Assembly: GCF_001748225.1 (NCBI RefSeq)
Contig: NZ_BDFE01000004.1
Span: 205,894 to 269,893 of the forward strand
Direction: 5' to 3'
DNA length: 64,000 nucleotides
From: Desulfoplanes formicivorans
GTDB lineage: Bacteria; Desulfobacterota; Desulfovibrionia; Desulfovibrionales; Desulfomicrobiaceae
The notes beneath the pieces were generated by a model. It was not told the DNA's origin. It ran no database searches and worked only from the letters and a program-made list of their open reading frames with translations. The number at the start of each line of letters is the position of its first letter. The stretch's first letter is position 1. A program made the position numbers and the translations under genes. Below, one piece after another: positions 36,829 through 43,844 of this stretch.

Positions 36829-37542
36829 ATGAAAAACAAGACAAAACAAACTATAAAAAGACATCCTTGTCAAAGTCAACAAATCGGGAATTTGGCCATG
36901 GCACTTTCCTGTGCCCAAAGCGCAATGGGGTTTGCTAAAAAAGATTCCGTCAATACGACATATTCGTCACGCTATTCTACCCTGGCGTCTTGCCTTGATG
37001 CCTGTCGAAAATCTCTCACAGATAATTGTCTTGCAATAGTACAAACCGTCCAGACTGACAACGATGGAAGAGTTCATCTTTTTACCCGGCTCATTCATGG
37101 CCGAAGCGGAGAATGGATTGAAAGCGACTATCCCATTGAGTGTTCGATGAAAAATCCTCAAACTTTCGGCTCTGCGCTAACGTATGCACGACGTTATTCT
37201 TTGTGCGCAATGATAGGTATAGCGTCAGAAGACGATGACGGAGAACAAGCAACCCATTACAATGATACAGTTGAAAAGAAAGGAGGTGAATGCACAACGC
37301 GCAAAAACGAAATAAAAAACGGCAAATGCAATGAAAAAGGAGAAGATATTGCAACAAAAAAGCAAATTGAAACCATTGAACAAATGGCTCGGGAACGAAA
37401 TTTGGATGTACTTGAAGTTATGAAAAAAATTTTTGATCCGAGTATAAACAAAATTGAACGCTTATCAAAAATACAAGCGTCAAAGCTGATCAGTTGGATG
37501 TCCCAGTACCAAGGCAAGGATTCCCTGGAAAAGGCAGTTTAA
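36829..37542 (+). CDS. ERF-family single-strand annealing protein
   Basis: A 237-residue homologue of phage P22 Erf, a ring-forming protein that anneals complementary single strands in RecA-independent recombination. The ERF core (about residues 15-145) has AMALSCAQSAMGFAKK, SRYSTLASCLDACRKSLTD and the family hallmark FGSALTYARRYSLCAMIGIA followed by an acidic EDDDGEQ. A C-terminal helical region (TKKQIETIEQMARERNLDV) often follows the core in phage proteins. The start is ATG 36829, 4 nt after the previous stop. No nuclease, SSB or structural phage gene is adjacent. Confidence 0.85.
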   Translation: MKNKTKQTIKRHPCQSQQIGNLAMALSCAQSAMGFAKKDSVNTTYSSRYSTLASCLDACRKSLTDNCLAIVQTVQTDNDGRVHLFTRLIHGRSGEWIESDYPIECSMKNPQTFGSALTYARRYSLCAMIGIASEDDDGEQATHYNDTVEKKGGECTTRKNEIKNGKCNEKGEDIATKKQIETIEQMARERNLDVLEVMKKIFDPSINKIERLSKIQASKLISWMSQYQGKDSLEKAV

Positions 37543-37573
37543 TTTGTTCACATTAACAGAAGAGGTTAAAGTA

Positions 37574-37975
37574 ATGCAAGATATCAATAGATATAGTACA
37601 CGTCGAACTTTTGAATATCAGAACAATGAAGATTTGAACGAATTCAAACGAAAGATGCAGCAGGAGACAAAAAATATATCTCAAAAATCCAAGATCACGA
37701 TCGACTTGATGGACTTGAATCAACTGTTGGAAAAAATCAACAAGAACAATATAGTATACAGGATTGTCATGACTCCCAACCACGCAAGGAAGCACGCTTG
37801 GGGTTGTATGGATCTGATGGACCACATGAAATCGATCGAAGAAAAATACATGGCTTGCCGTTTCTTCCATCTTGTAGAAACGGGCGCTCAACAGTGGCCG
37901 CAACTTAAACTATTCGCCAAGGCTTTTTTTAACAAATCGGAATCTACCAAAACACTAACAACTACAAAAAATTGA
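37574..37975 (+). CDS. Hypothetical protein downstream of ERF
   Basis: A 133-residue soluble, basic protein starting at ATG 37574 with GAAGAGG upstream. It begins with a polar low-complexity stretch and has a helical segment (KITIDLMDLNQLLEKINK). A His/Trp-containing core (TPNHARKHAWGCMDLMDHM) is followed by CRFFHLVETGAQQWPQLKLF. Cys and His residues could bind metal but no known motif is recognised. It is in the same operon as ERF, 31 nt downstream. Confidence 0.65.
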   Translation: MQDINRYSTRRTFEYQNNEDLNEFKRKMQQETKNISQKSKITIDLMDLNQLLEKINKNNIVYRIVMTPNHARKHAWGCMDLMDHMKSIEEKYMACRFFHLVETGAQQWPQLKLFAKAFFNKSESTKTLTTTKN

Positions 37976-38026
37976 TAATTCAATGCATCAAGAGCTTATA
38001 AAACCTCAAACCACATCAGGAACGTT

Positions 38027-38356
38027 ATGAAAAAGAAAAGACCTCGAATTGCCCCTGAAGTAAGGTATGATGCCGTTATGGACCTTATCCGCAACAAGGA
38101 CACCCTGAAAAATGTCGCAAGACGGAACAATATGTCTACATCAAGCCTTTGGAATTACTACACTGATGTAGATGCGGCCATCAAAAAAGTAGTTGGACTG
38201 GATGATTGCGATTCTTCATGTAAAACAAGTCGAAACATGAAGTCTACAAACAATATCGAGAGGAATAAAGTAAAATTAAATACAGCTACTACAATACAAC
38301 AAAAGGCACCAAACGAGATCATTATCCGTATTAATATTTGCCAATCTGATCAGTAA
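38027..38356 (+). CDS. Small helix-turn-helix protein
   Basis: A 109-residue basic protein. The first 55 residues look like a homeodomain-like helix-turn-helix as found in resolvases and transposase subunits: RPRIAPEVRYDAVMDLI, then KNVARRNNMSTSSLWNYY. The C-terminal half is polar and probably disordered. It is the last gene of the ERF operon, 51 nt after the previous stop, and is followed by a hairpin terminator. It could bind the nearby dyad repeats; that is inference only. Confidence 0.65.
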   Translation: MKKKRPRIAPEVRYDAVMDLIRNKDTLKNVARRNNMSTSSLWNYYTDVDAAIKKVVGLDDCDSSCKTSRNMKSTNNIERNKVKLNTATTIQQKAPNEIIIRINICQSDQ

Positions 38357-38396
38357 ATATATCAGATTGACCAAAACACGATCATTTTGAATTAAA

Positions 38397-38521
38397 ATCA
38401 TTTTGATCCAAAGTAGATATAAAAATTTGATTGTTTTTATGGATCAAAATGAAATCAAATTGGCTGAAAATGATAGAAGTAACACCATTTCATGAAACAT
38501 GTTACTTCTATCATTTTTTTG
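38397..38521. repeat. Diverged copy (D) of the structured repeat
   Basis: Same architecture as L1: 12-bp arms TCATTTTGATCC (38398-38409) and GGATCAAAATGA (38441-38452), then an AGAAGTAAC/GTTACTTCT hairpin. Relative to L1 the stems differ at paired positions (T-A for C-G in the outer arm, A-T for G-C in the hairpin), so pairing is preserved despite divergence. Confidence 0.75.
38469..38521 (+). terminator. Terminator of the ERF operon
   Basis: Perfect 15-bp stem AATGATAGAAGTAAC (38469-38483) with 38501-38515, 17-nt loop, followed by T7. It forms the 3' half of repeat copy D. Confidence 0.85.
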
Positions 38522-38639
38522 TTGATATATACTAAAGTAGGCAGGAACTCAAGTACACAGAACTCAGTGCGCAGGACACTAAAAAGTGCACAGTGCGCAG
38601 TAGGCAGGGCGCAGTAAAAAATTCTGTGCGTTCTTGAAA

Positions 38640-38930
38640 AGTTCTTGCCTTTCTTCGCGCCCTTCGCGCCCTTCGCGGTAAAAAAAGGATCGAACCACGA
38701 AGGGCGGCAAGGAACGCCAAGGGAAATACACGTACTTCCAAAAAGTTGTTTTTGCCCCTCTTAGCAATGGTGATTCATGGATTATTTTGATCCCAAATTG
38801 GTACCAAATTGGGATCAATTTGGGACTTTTTTATGGACAAAAATGGTCCCAAAATTTTTCCAAAACAAGTGGAGGTAACACTACAGGTAAAAAAACGTTA
38901 CCTCTACTATTTTGCAGTTCAAGTAACAAC
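38640..38930. repeat. Repeat copy R (CTTCGCG half plus structured element)
   Basis: Starts with TTCTTCGCGCCCTTCGCG (from about 38651) and its CGAAGGGCGGCAAGG partner. It continues into the structured element at 38779-38908, with near-palindrome centred on GGTACC and hairpin 38868-38879 with 38897-38908. The right third matches L1/L2 closely up to the GTAAC at about 38927. With L2 it brackets the ERF island. Confidence 0.8.
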
Positions 38931-38939
38931 TAAAGGGCG

Positions 38940-39080
38940 CAGTACTCAGTGCGCAGGGCGCAGAAAAAAAACCTCATGGGCTTTGGGAAGTCTCTGCCTT
39001 TCTTCGCGCCCTTCGCGCTCTTTGCGGTAAAAAAAGAAATGTAACCACGAAGGACGAAAAGGAACGCTAAGGAAACCACT
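38940..39080. repeat. Further CTTCGCG-type repeat
   Basis: CAGTACTCAGTGCGCAGGGCG motif, then TTCTTCGCGCCCTTCGCG near 39001 and the partner CCACGAAGGACGAAAAGG near 39045. Between here and wbpA (39080-39336) lie the palindrome and duplicated leader listed separately; no gene is supported. Confidence 0.7.
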
Positions 39081-39181
39081 CCAACCGCCTGTCTTCATGG
39101 GCAATTTATCCCATGCTTCCTACCAAAAATATCCTCCCAACATCCTTGTTTTTCACTGTGCCCTGCGTACTGCGCACTGTC

Positions 39182-39207
39182 TACAACCAGTGCATGCACT
39201 GGTTGTA
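39182..39207. repeat. Perfect 26-bp palindrome upstream of wbpA
   Basis: Two 13-nt halves, TACAACCAGTGCA and TGCACTGGTTGTA, with no loop. It lies 19 nt upstream of the TTGACA of the duplicated leader. This is operator-like geometry; the binding protein is unknown. Confidence 0.7.
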
Positions 39208-39225
39208 TGACAATTCCAAAATCCC

Positions 39226-39279
39226 TTGACAGTTTTTTCTTCCAGGACTAGCCGTTCAGATTCTGAACCATCCATGTTT
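39226..39279 (+). promoter_or_regulatory. Duplicated promoter/leader segment, copy 1 (wbpA)
   Basis: TTGACA (39226-39231), 17-nt spacer, TAGCCG, then TTCAG-ATT-CTGAA hairpin and CATGTTT. The same 54-nt arrangement precedes wbpB. The -10 is poor for sigma-70. GGACTAGCCGT resembles the TAGC core of ops-type antiterminator recruitment sites (weak similarity). Confidence 0.5.
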
Positions 39280-39336
39280 TCCATGCATCCTGCACACTTC
39301 AGATGCTCTGATAACCTGAACCCCCCATCATCAATC

Positions 39337-40650
39337 ATGATCACCTATTCAGATCTGAAAAACAAAAAAACATCCCTTGCCATTGTTGGCCTGGGCTATG
39401 TGGGCCTGCCCCTGGCCGTTGCCTTTGCCGAACATTTGGATGTCATCGGTTTTGACATCAATGCAGACCGTATTGCCCAGCTCAAGGCTGGTGTCGATCA
39501 TACGTTGGAAGTGGACAATGTCCGCTTGCAAAAGGTTTCCATGGAGTTCACCTCGGACCCTGAAGCCCTGAAGCGTGCCAAAATCATCATTGTTGCCGTG
39601 CCCACGCCCATTGATAAAAATCGCCGGCCTGATCTTTCCCCGGTTGTGGGAGCCTCCACCCTGGTGGGCAAACATCTTTCCAAAGATTGCGTTGTGATCT
39701 ACGAATCCACGGTCTATCCCGGGGTAACTGAAGAGGTATGCGGCCCCATCCTGGAAAAGGAATCCGGCCTGGTCTGCGGCAAAGATTTTTTTCTGGGCTA
39801 CTCGCCCGAACGCATCAACCCCGGTGACAAGGTGCACACCCTGCAGACCATCACCAAGGTGGTTGCCAGCCAGAATTCCGGGATCACCGAGCTGCTGGAC
39901 CAGCTCTACTCCTCCGTGGTCCGGGCAGGTACTCACAGAGCATCCTCCATCAAGGTGGCTGAGGCGGCCAAGGTTATCGAGAACACCCAGCGGGACCTGA
40001 ACATCGCCCTTATGAACGAACTTTCCCAAATTTTTGCCTTGATGAGCATTGATACCCTGGAGGTCCTGGAAGCCGCAGGCACCAAGTGGAATTTTCTCCC
40101 CTTCCGGCCCGGTCTAGTGGGCGGACACTGCATAGGCGTGGACCCCTATTACCTGACCTTCAAGGCCGAAGAACTGGGCTAGCATCCCCAGGTCATCCTC
40201 TCGGGAAGGCGGATCAACGATTCCATGGGCTCATACGTGGCCCGGACCATGATCAAAAAGATGATCCGCAGAAGCTGTGCCATCAAGGGGTCCAGAATCG
40301 GGATGCTGGGCCTGACCTTCAAGGAGAACTGCCCGGATCTGCGTAATACCCGGGTCACGGATATCATTGCCGAATTGGAAGAATTCGGGTGCGAGGTTCT
40401 GGTACACGATGCCTATGCCGACAAAAAAGAAGCCAGAAAATATTACGGCATTGATCTGAACTCACTGGAGGAACTCAAAGAATTGGACGGCCTCATCATT
40501 GCCGTGGCCCATGATGCGTACAAGCATATGGACATGGACCAGCTTGCAGGCATGTTCAAGAACCCGGACAAAATAATCATCGGCGATATCAAGGGAATGC
40601 TCGACCGGGAAGAGGCTGATGAGCACAACATGTGCACTTGGCGACTGTAA
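39337..40650 (+). pseudogene. wbpA: UDP-N-acetylglucosamine 6-dehydrogenase (WbpA-like), interrupted by in-frame amber codon
   Basis: Nucleotide-sugar dehydrogenase expected to oxidise UDP-GlcNAc to UDP-GlcNAcA, the first step toward the diacetamido-uronic acid made by the neighbouring wbp genes. The N-terminal NAD domain ([17 protein letters not shown]), the VPTPID motif, and the catalytic [16 protein letters not shown] segment are intact. The frame then reads KAEELG, TAG (40180-40182), HPQVILSGRRIND and continues unbroken for 155 codons to 40648-40650 (GSRIGMLGLTFKENCPDLRN). Homologues normally have Tyr at this site, so a Tyr codon became TAG. Without readthrough the 281-residue product lacks the UDP-binding C-terminal domain. 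Re-initiation at ATG 40225 is possible. Start ATG 39337. Confidence 0.88.
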
Positions 40651-40679
40651 TCAGCCAGCCAGCGAGCAGACAGGGGAAA

Positions 40680-40840
40680 AAGTACGCAGGGCATAAAGTA
40701 CTCAGGACGCAGAGAAGAGAATTCATGTGGTTCTTGGGAAGTCTTTGTCCCTCTTCGCGCCCTTGGCGCCCTTCGCGGTAAAAAAAGAAATGGAACCACG
40801 AAGGGCACGAAGGAACGCGAAGGGAAATACCTGTACTTCC
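40680..40840. repeat. CTTCGCG-type repeat between wbpA and wbpB
   Basis: Copy of the same family as at 34.4-35.6 and 38.6-39.1 kb: GTACTCAGGACGCAG motif, TTCGCGCCCTTGGCGCCC near 40755 and partner CCACGAAGGGCACGAAGG near 40795. The gap 40651-41106 has no gene. Confidence 0.7.
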
Positions 40841-40985
40841 AGGTAGTTACTTTTTGCCCCTCTTCACGGTTTTTCTATTTTCACGATAAGAACGCAAAGG
40901 AATGGCTGCCCCAAAAAACACGCTCAACACCCGAACCGTGAAGGTTTTTTCTGCGCCCTGCGTACTGTGTACTGCGCACTCATTC

Positions 40986-41039
40986 TTGACACTTCTTTAT
41001 TTCAGGGCTAGCCGTTCAGATCCTGAACTACCCATGTTT
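40986..41039 (+). promoter_or_regulatory. Duplicated promoter/leader segment, copy 2 (wbpB)
   Basis: Same organisation and spacing as at 39226-39279: TTGACA, 17-nt spacer, TAGCCG, TTCAG-ATC-CTGAA hairpin, CATGTTT. It lies 67 nt before the wbpB start. Confidence 0.5.
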
Positions 41040-41106
41040 CTTCTGAACACCCAGGTCGATGCCACGCATCACACAATCTACACAATTCAAGCTCCAAGGA
41101 TACATC

Positions 41107-42159
41107 ATGTTCCCAACCATCAAGGATCGTAAAATCAAAATTGCTGTAGTCGGTTGTGGTCGGATCTCAAAAAATCATTTCGGTTCCATTGAAAAACACC
41201 AGGATAACATGGAACTCGTCGGCATTTGCGATACCAATCGGGAGGTCCTGGCTGCGCATGAAAACAGGCTCGGTGTGCAGGGATATGCCAATCTGGACGA
41301 CATGCTCAAGGAATCTGATGCGGACCTGATTTCTATCTGCACGCCCTCGGGATTTCATTCAGAGCAGGTTATCCAGTGCGCCAAAGCGGGTAAACATGTG
41401 ATGACGGAAAAGCCCATGGCAACCCGCTGGCGGGATGCGCTCAACATGGTCCATGCCTGCGACCACGCGCGAAGAAGGCTTTTCGTGGTCAAACAGAACC
41501 GACGCAATGCCACTTTGCAGCTTCTCAAACGTGCTGTGGAAGAAAAACGGTTCGGCCGCATTTATATGGTTCACCTCAACGTGTTCTGGACGCGTCCTCA
41601 GGCCTATTATGACCAGGGTGCCTGGCGCGGGACCTGGGAACTGGATGGAGGCGCATTCATGAACCAAGCTTCCCATTATGTTGATCTTCTGGAATGGCTC
41701 ATCGGCCCCATTGCCGATATCCAGGCCATGACCGGTACCCTGGCCCGGGATATTGAAGTGGAAGACACCGGTGTCATGAATGTACGCTGGAGAAACGGCG
41801 CCTTGGGATCCATGTCTGTAACCATGCTCACCTACCCCAAGAATTATGAAGGTTCGATTACCATTCTGGGAGAAAAAGGCACGGTGCGCATTGGCGGCGT
41901 TGCCGTGAACGACATCCAGACCTGGGAGTTTGAAGAAAAAAAGGACTATGACGCCCAGGTCAAGGAAGCCAACTATCAGACCACCTCTGTCTACGGTTTC
42001 GGACACCCCTTGTACTATAAGAATGTCATTGATGTCTTGAGAGGCGAAGCCGAGCCGGAAACCGACGGAAGGGAAGGACTGAAGAGTGTGGAAGTGCTCA
42101 TTGCCGCCTATCTGTCAGCTAGGGACGGGAAGACTGTTTCTTTACCACTAGAATATTAA
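41107..42159 (+). CDS. wbpB: UDP-N-acetylglucosaminuronate 3-dehydrogenase (WbpB/WlbA family)
   Basis: Gfo/Idh/MocA-family NAD-dependent oxidoreductase that oxidises the C3 hydroxyl of UDP-GlcNAcA ahead of transamination by WbpE. The protein has 350 residues from ATG 41107. The Rossmann motif is IAVVGCGRISKNHF, the catalytic EKP motif is in HVMTEKPMATR, and the WlbA-type substrate block is VFWTRPQAYYDQGAWRGTW followed by DGGAFMNQASHYVDLLEW. The order wbpA-wbpB-wbpD-wbpE agrees with this pathway. It follows a duplicated leader segment. Confidence 0.9.
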   Translation: MFPTIKDRKIKIAVVGCGRISKNHFGSIEKHQDNMELVGICDTNREVLAAHENRLGVQGYANLDDMLKESDADLISICTPSGFHSEQVIQCAKAGKHVMTEKPMATRWRDALNMVHACDHARRRLFVVKQNRRNATLQLLKRAVEEKRFGRIYMVHLNVFWTRPQAYYDQGAWRGTWELDGGAFMNQASHYVDLLEWLIGPIADIQAMTGTLARDIEVEDTGVMNVRWRNGALGSMSVTMLTYPKNYEGSITILGEKGTVRIGGVAVNDIQTWEFEEKKDYDAQVKEANYQTTSVYGFGHPLYYKNVIDVLRGEAEPETDGREGLKSVEVLIAAYLSARDGKTVSLPLEY

Positions 42160-42169
42160 AGGCATTTGC

Positions 42170-42228
42170 CCACGGAACACACGGAAAGACACGGAAAAAG
42201 GCTTTTTTTAATTCCGCGTGTTCCGTGG
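42170..42228. repeat. CACGGAA inverted repeat (copy 1)
   Basis: Arms CCACGGAACACACGGAA (42170-42186) and TTCCGCGTGTTCCGTGG (42212-42228), 16 of 17 bp paired, followed 11 nt later by a GxxExxY gene. Related copies occur near 42620, 43070 and 43731. Confidence 0.8.
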
Positions 42229-42239
42229 ACCCCCAAAAT

Positions 42240-42611
42240 ATGCTTACTCTTGAACAGGAAACGTATAACATCCTTGGAGCCTGTTTTCAGGTGTACACCA
42301 CCATGGGGTGCGGATTTCTGGAGGCTGTGTATCAGGAGTGTCTTGAGATCGAGTTCCGAAAACGAGCTATTCCGTTTATTTCTCAACCTGCCTTGGAATT
42401 GAGATATGATGGAGTTCTCCTGCAACAGAAGTACATACCCGATTTTGTTGTTTATGACGAAGTCATTGTAGAGATAAAGGCGGTGTCAGAACTTGCAAGC
42501 GAACATAAAGCCCAGTTGCTGAATTATCTCCATGCGACAAATCTGGAAGTAGGTTTGCTCGTCAATTTCGGGCACTATCCCAAGGTAGAGTATAAGCGGA
42601 TGATCCTTTAA
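42240..42611 (+). CDS. GxxExxY protein, copy 1 (PD-(D/E)XK nuclease superfamily)
   Basis: A 123-residue protein with the family-naming motif GCGFLEAVYQECLEIEF near residue 28 and a PD-(D/E)XK-type core (PDFVVYDEVIVEIKAVSEL, with Asp, Glu and Lys placed as in the nuclease fold). The biological role of the family is unknown; members are common inside polysaccharide loci and often next to repeats like those found here. It lies between two CACGGAA inverted repeats, and a second nearly identical copy follows 449 bp later. Start ATG 42240; a GTG at 42225 lies in the repeat. Confidence 0.85.
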   Translation: MLTLEQETYNILGACFQVYTTMGCGFLEAVYQECLEIEFRKRAIPFISQPALELRYDGVLLQQKYIPDFVVYDEVIVEIKAVSELASEHKAQLLNYLHATNLEVGLLVNFGHYPKVEYKRMIL

Positions 42612-42684
42612 AGAATTTTGCCAACGTAACACCCGGAAAAAGGCTTTTTTTATTCCGCGTGTTCCGTGTGTTCCGTGGGCCCCA
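42612..42684. repeat. CACGGAA inverted repeat (copy 2)
   Basis: Shortened left arm (AACACCCGGAAAAAGG) and an extended right arm with TTCCGTGTGTTCCGTGGG. It is the boundary of the 449-bp tandem duplication; copy 3 has the same layout. Confidence 0.75.
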
Positions 42685-42688
42685 AAAT

Positions 42689-43060
42689 ATGCTTACTCTT
42701 GAAAAAGAAACATATAACATCCTTGGAGCCTGTTTTCAGGTGTACACGACCATGGGATGTGGATTTCTGGAGGCTGTGTATCAGGAGTGCCTTGAAATTG
42801 AGTTTCGAAAGCGGGATATTCCGTTTATTTCTCAACCTGTCTTGGAGTTGAAATATGATGGTCTGCTCCTGCAACAGAAGTACATACCCGATTTTGTTGT
42901 TTATGACGAAGTCATTGTAGAGATAAAGGCGGTGTCGGAACTTGCAAGCGAACATAAAGCCCAGTTGCTGAATTATCTCCATGCGACAAATCTGGAAGTA
43001 GGTTTGCTCGTCAATTTCGGGCACTATCCCAAGGTAGAGTATAAGCGGATGATCCTTTAA
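42689..43060 (+). CDS. GxxExxY protein, copy 2
   Basis: A 123-residue paralogue of the preceding gene, differing at about five residues, all in the first half (for example EKETYN for EQETYN, and RKRDIPF for RKRAIPF). The second half and the downstream spacer are almost base-identical, implying recent duplication or gene conversion. The same GCGFLEAVYQE and PDF...VEIKA motifs are intact, so both copies look functional. Confidence 0.85.
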   Translation: MLTLEKETYNILGACFQVYTTMGCGFLEAVYQECLEIEFRKRDIPFISQPVLELKYDGLLLQQKYIPDFVVYDEVIVEIKAVSELASEHKAQLLNYLHATNLEVGLLVNFGHYPKVEYKRMIL

Positions 43061-43135
43061 AGAATTTTGCCAACGTAACACCCGGAAAAAGGCTTTTTTT
43101 TAATTCCGCGTGTTCCGTGTGTTCCGTGGGCCCAA
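43061..43135. repeat. CACGGAA inverted repeat (copy 3)
   Basis: Same as copy 2, 449 bp downstream, immediately before wbpD. Confidence 0.75.
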
Positions 43136-43142
43136 AAATATC

Positions 43143-43724
43143 ATGAAAAATTACACAGTACACAAATCAGCGATAGTAGATGAAGGCGCAACCATTGGCG
43201 AAGGTTCCCGTATATGGCATTTTGCCCATGTCTGTTCCGGGGCTGTCATCGGCAAGGGGTGTTCCCTGGGACAAAACGTGTTTGTGGGCAACAAGGTGAC
43301 CATTGGGAATAATGTCAAGATCCAGAACAATGTCTCGGTTTATGACAATGTCTTGCTTGAAGATGACGTCTTCTGCGGACCGTCCATGGTATTCACCAAT
43401 GTGTACAATCCCCGGTCTGCCATTTCCAGAAAATCCGAATATCGCAATACATTGGTACGCAAGGGAGCTACCCTTGGGGCCAATGCAACCATTGTGTGCG
43501 GAGTAACCATTGGAAAATATGCCTTTATAGGAGCCGGGGCCGTGATCAACAAACATGTCCCGGATTTCGCTCTCATGGTCGGCGTCCCGGCAAGACAGAT
43601 CGGCTGGATGAGCCGGTATGGAGAAAGGCTAGATCTTCCTTTGGAAGGAAACGCCGAGACCACCTGCCCGCATACAGGTGACAGGTATCAGCTTGAAAAC
43701 GGTAAATGCAGGATACTAGAATAA
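43143..43724 (+). CDS. wbpD: UDP-2-acetamido-3-amino-2,3-dideoxyglucuronate N-acetyltransferase (WbpD/WlbB family)
   Basis: Left-handed beta-helix acetyltransferase that acetylates the 3-amino group to give UDP-GlcNAc3NAcA. It has 193 residues. Hexapeptide repeats run through residues 8-150 (for example [38 protein letters not shown]). The family loop [15 protein letters not shown] is present, followed by [20 protein letters not shown]. Start ATG 43143, just after a CACGGAA repeat and without a strong Shine-Dalgarno. wbpE follows. Confidence 0.9.
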   Translation: MKNYTVHKSAIVDEGATIGEGSRIWHFAHVCSGAVIGKGCSLGQNVFVGNKVTIGNNVKIQNNVSVYDNVLLEDDVFCGPSMVFTNVYNPRSAISRKSEYRNTLVRKGATLGANATIVCGVTIGKYAFIGAGAVINKHVPDFALMVGVPARQIGWMSRYGERLDLPLEGNAETTCPHTGDRYQLENGKCRILE

Positions 43725-43730
43725 TGATAG

Positions 43731-43793
43731 CCCACGGAACGCACGGAAAGACACGGAATTCAAAAAAAACCCTTTTCCGTGTGTTCCGTGGAC
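43731..43793. repeat. CACGGAA inverted repeat (copy 4)
   Basis: Arms CCCACGGAACGCACGGAAAG and TTCCGTGTGTTCCGTGG around an A/C-rich centre. It lies between wbpD and wbpE without a GxxExxY gene. Confidence 0.75.
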
Positions 43794-43844
43794 CCAGAAG
43801 CAGTTGTCTTAAAACCTAACTCTTAAAACTTAAAACCGATCCCC

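Noticed and set aside
38532..38818. Minus-strand frames of 69-79 codons
   Set aside because: Generated by the CTTCGCG and CAGTACTCAG repeats, not genes.
40180..40182. TAG as a pyrrolysine codon
   Set aside because: The site corresponds to a Tyr in the family and no Pyl context is visible; nonsense mutation or sequencing error is simpler.
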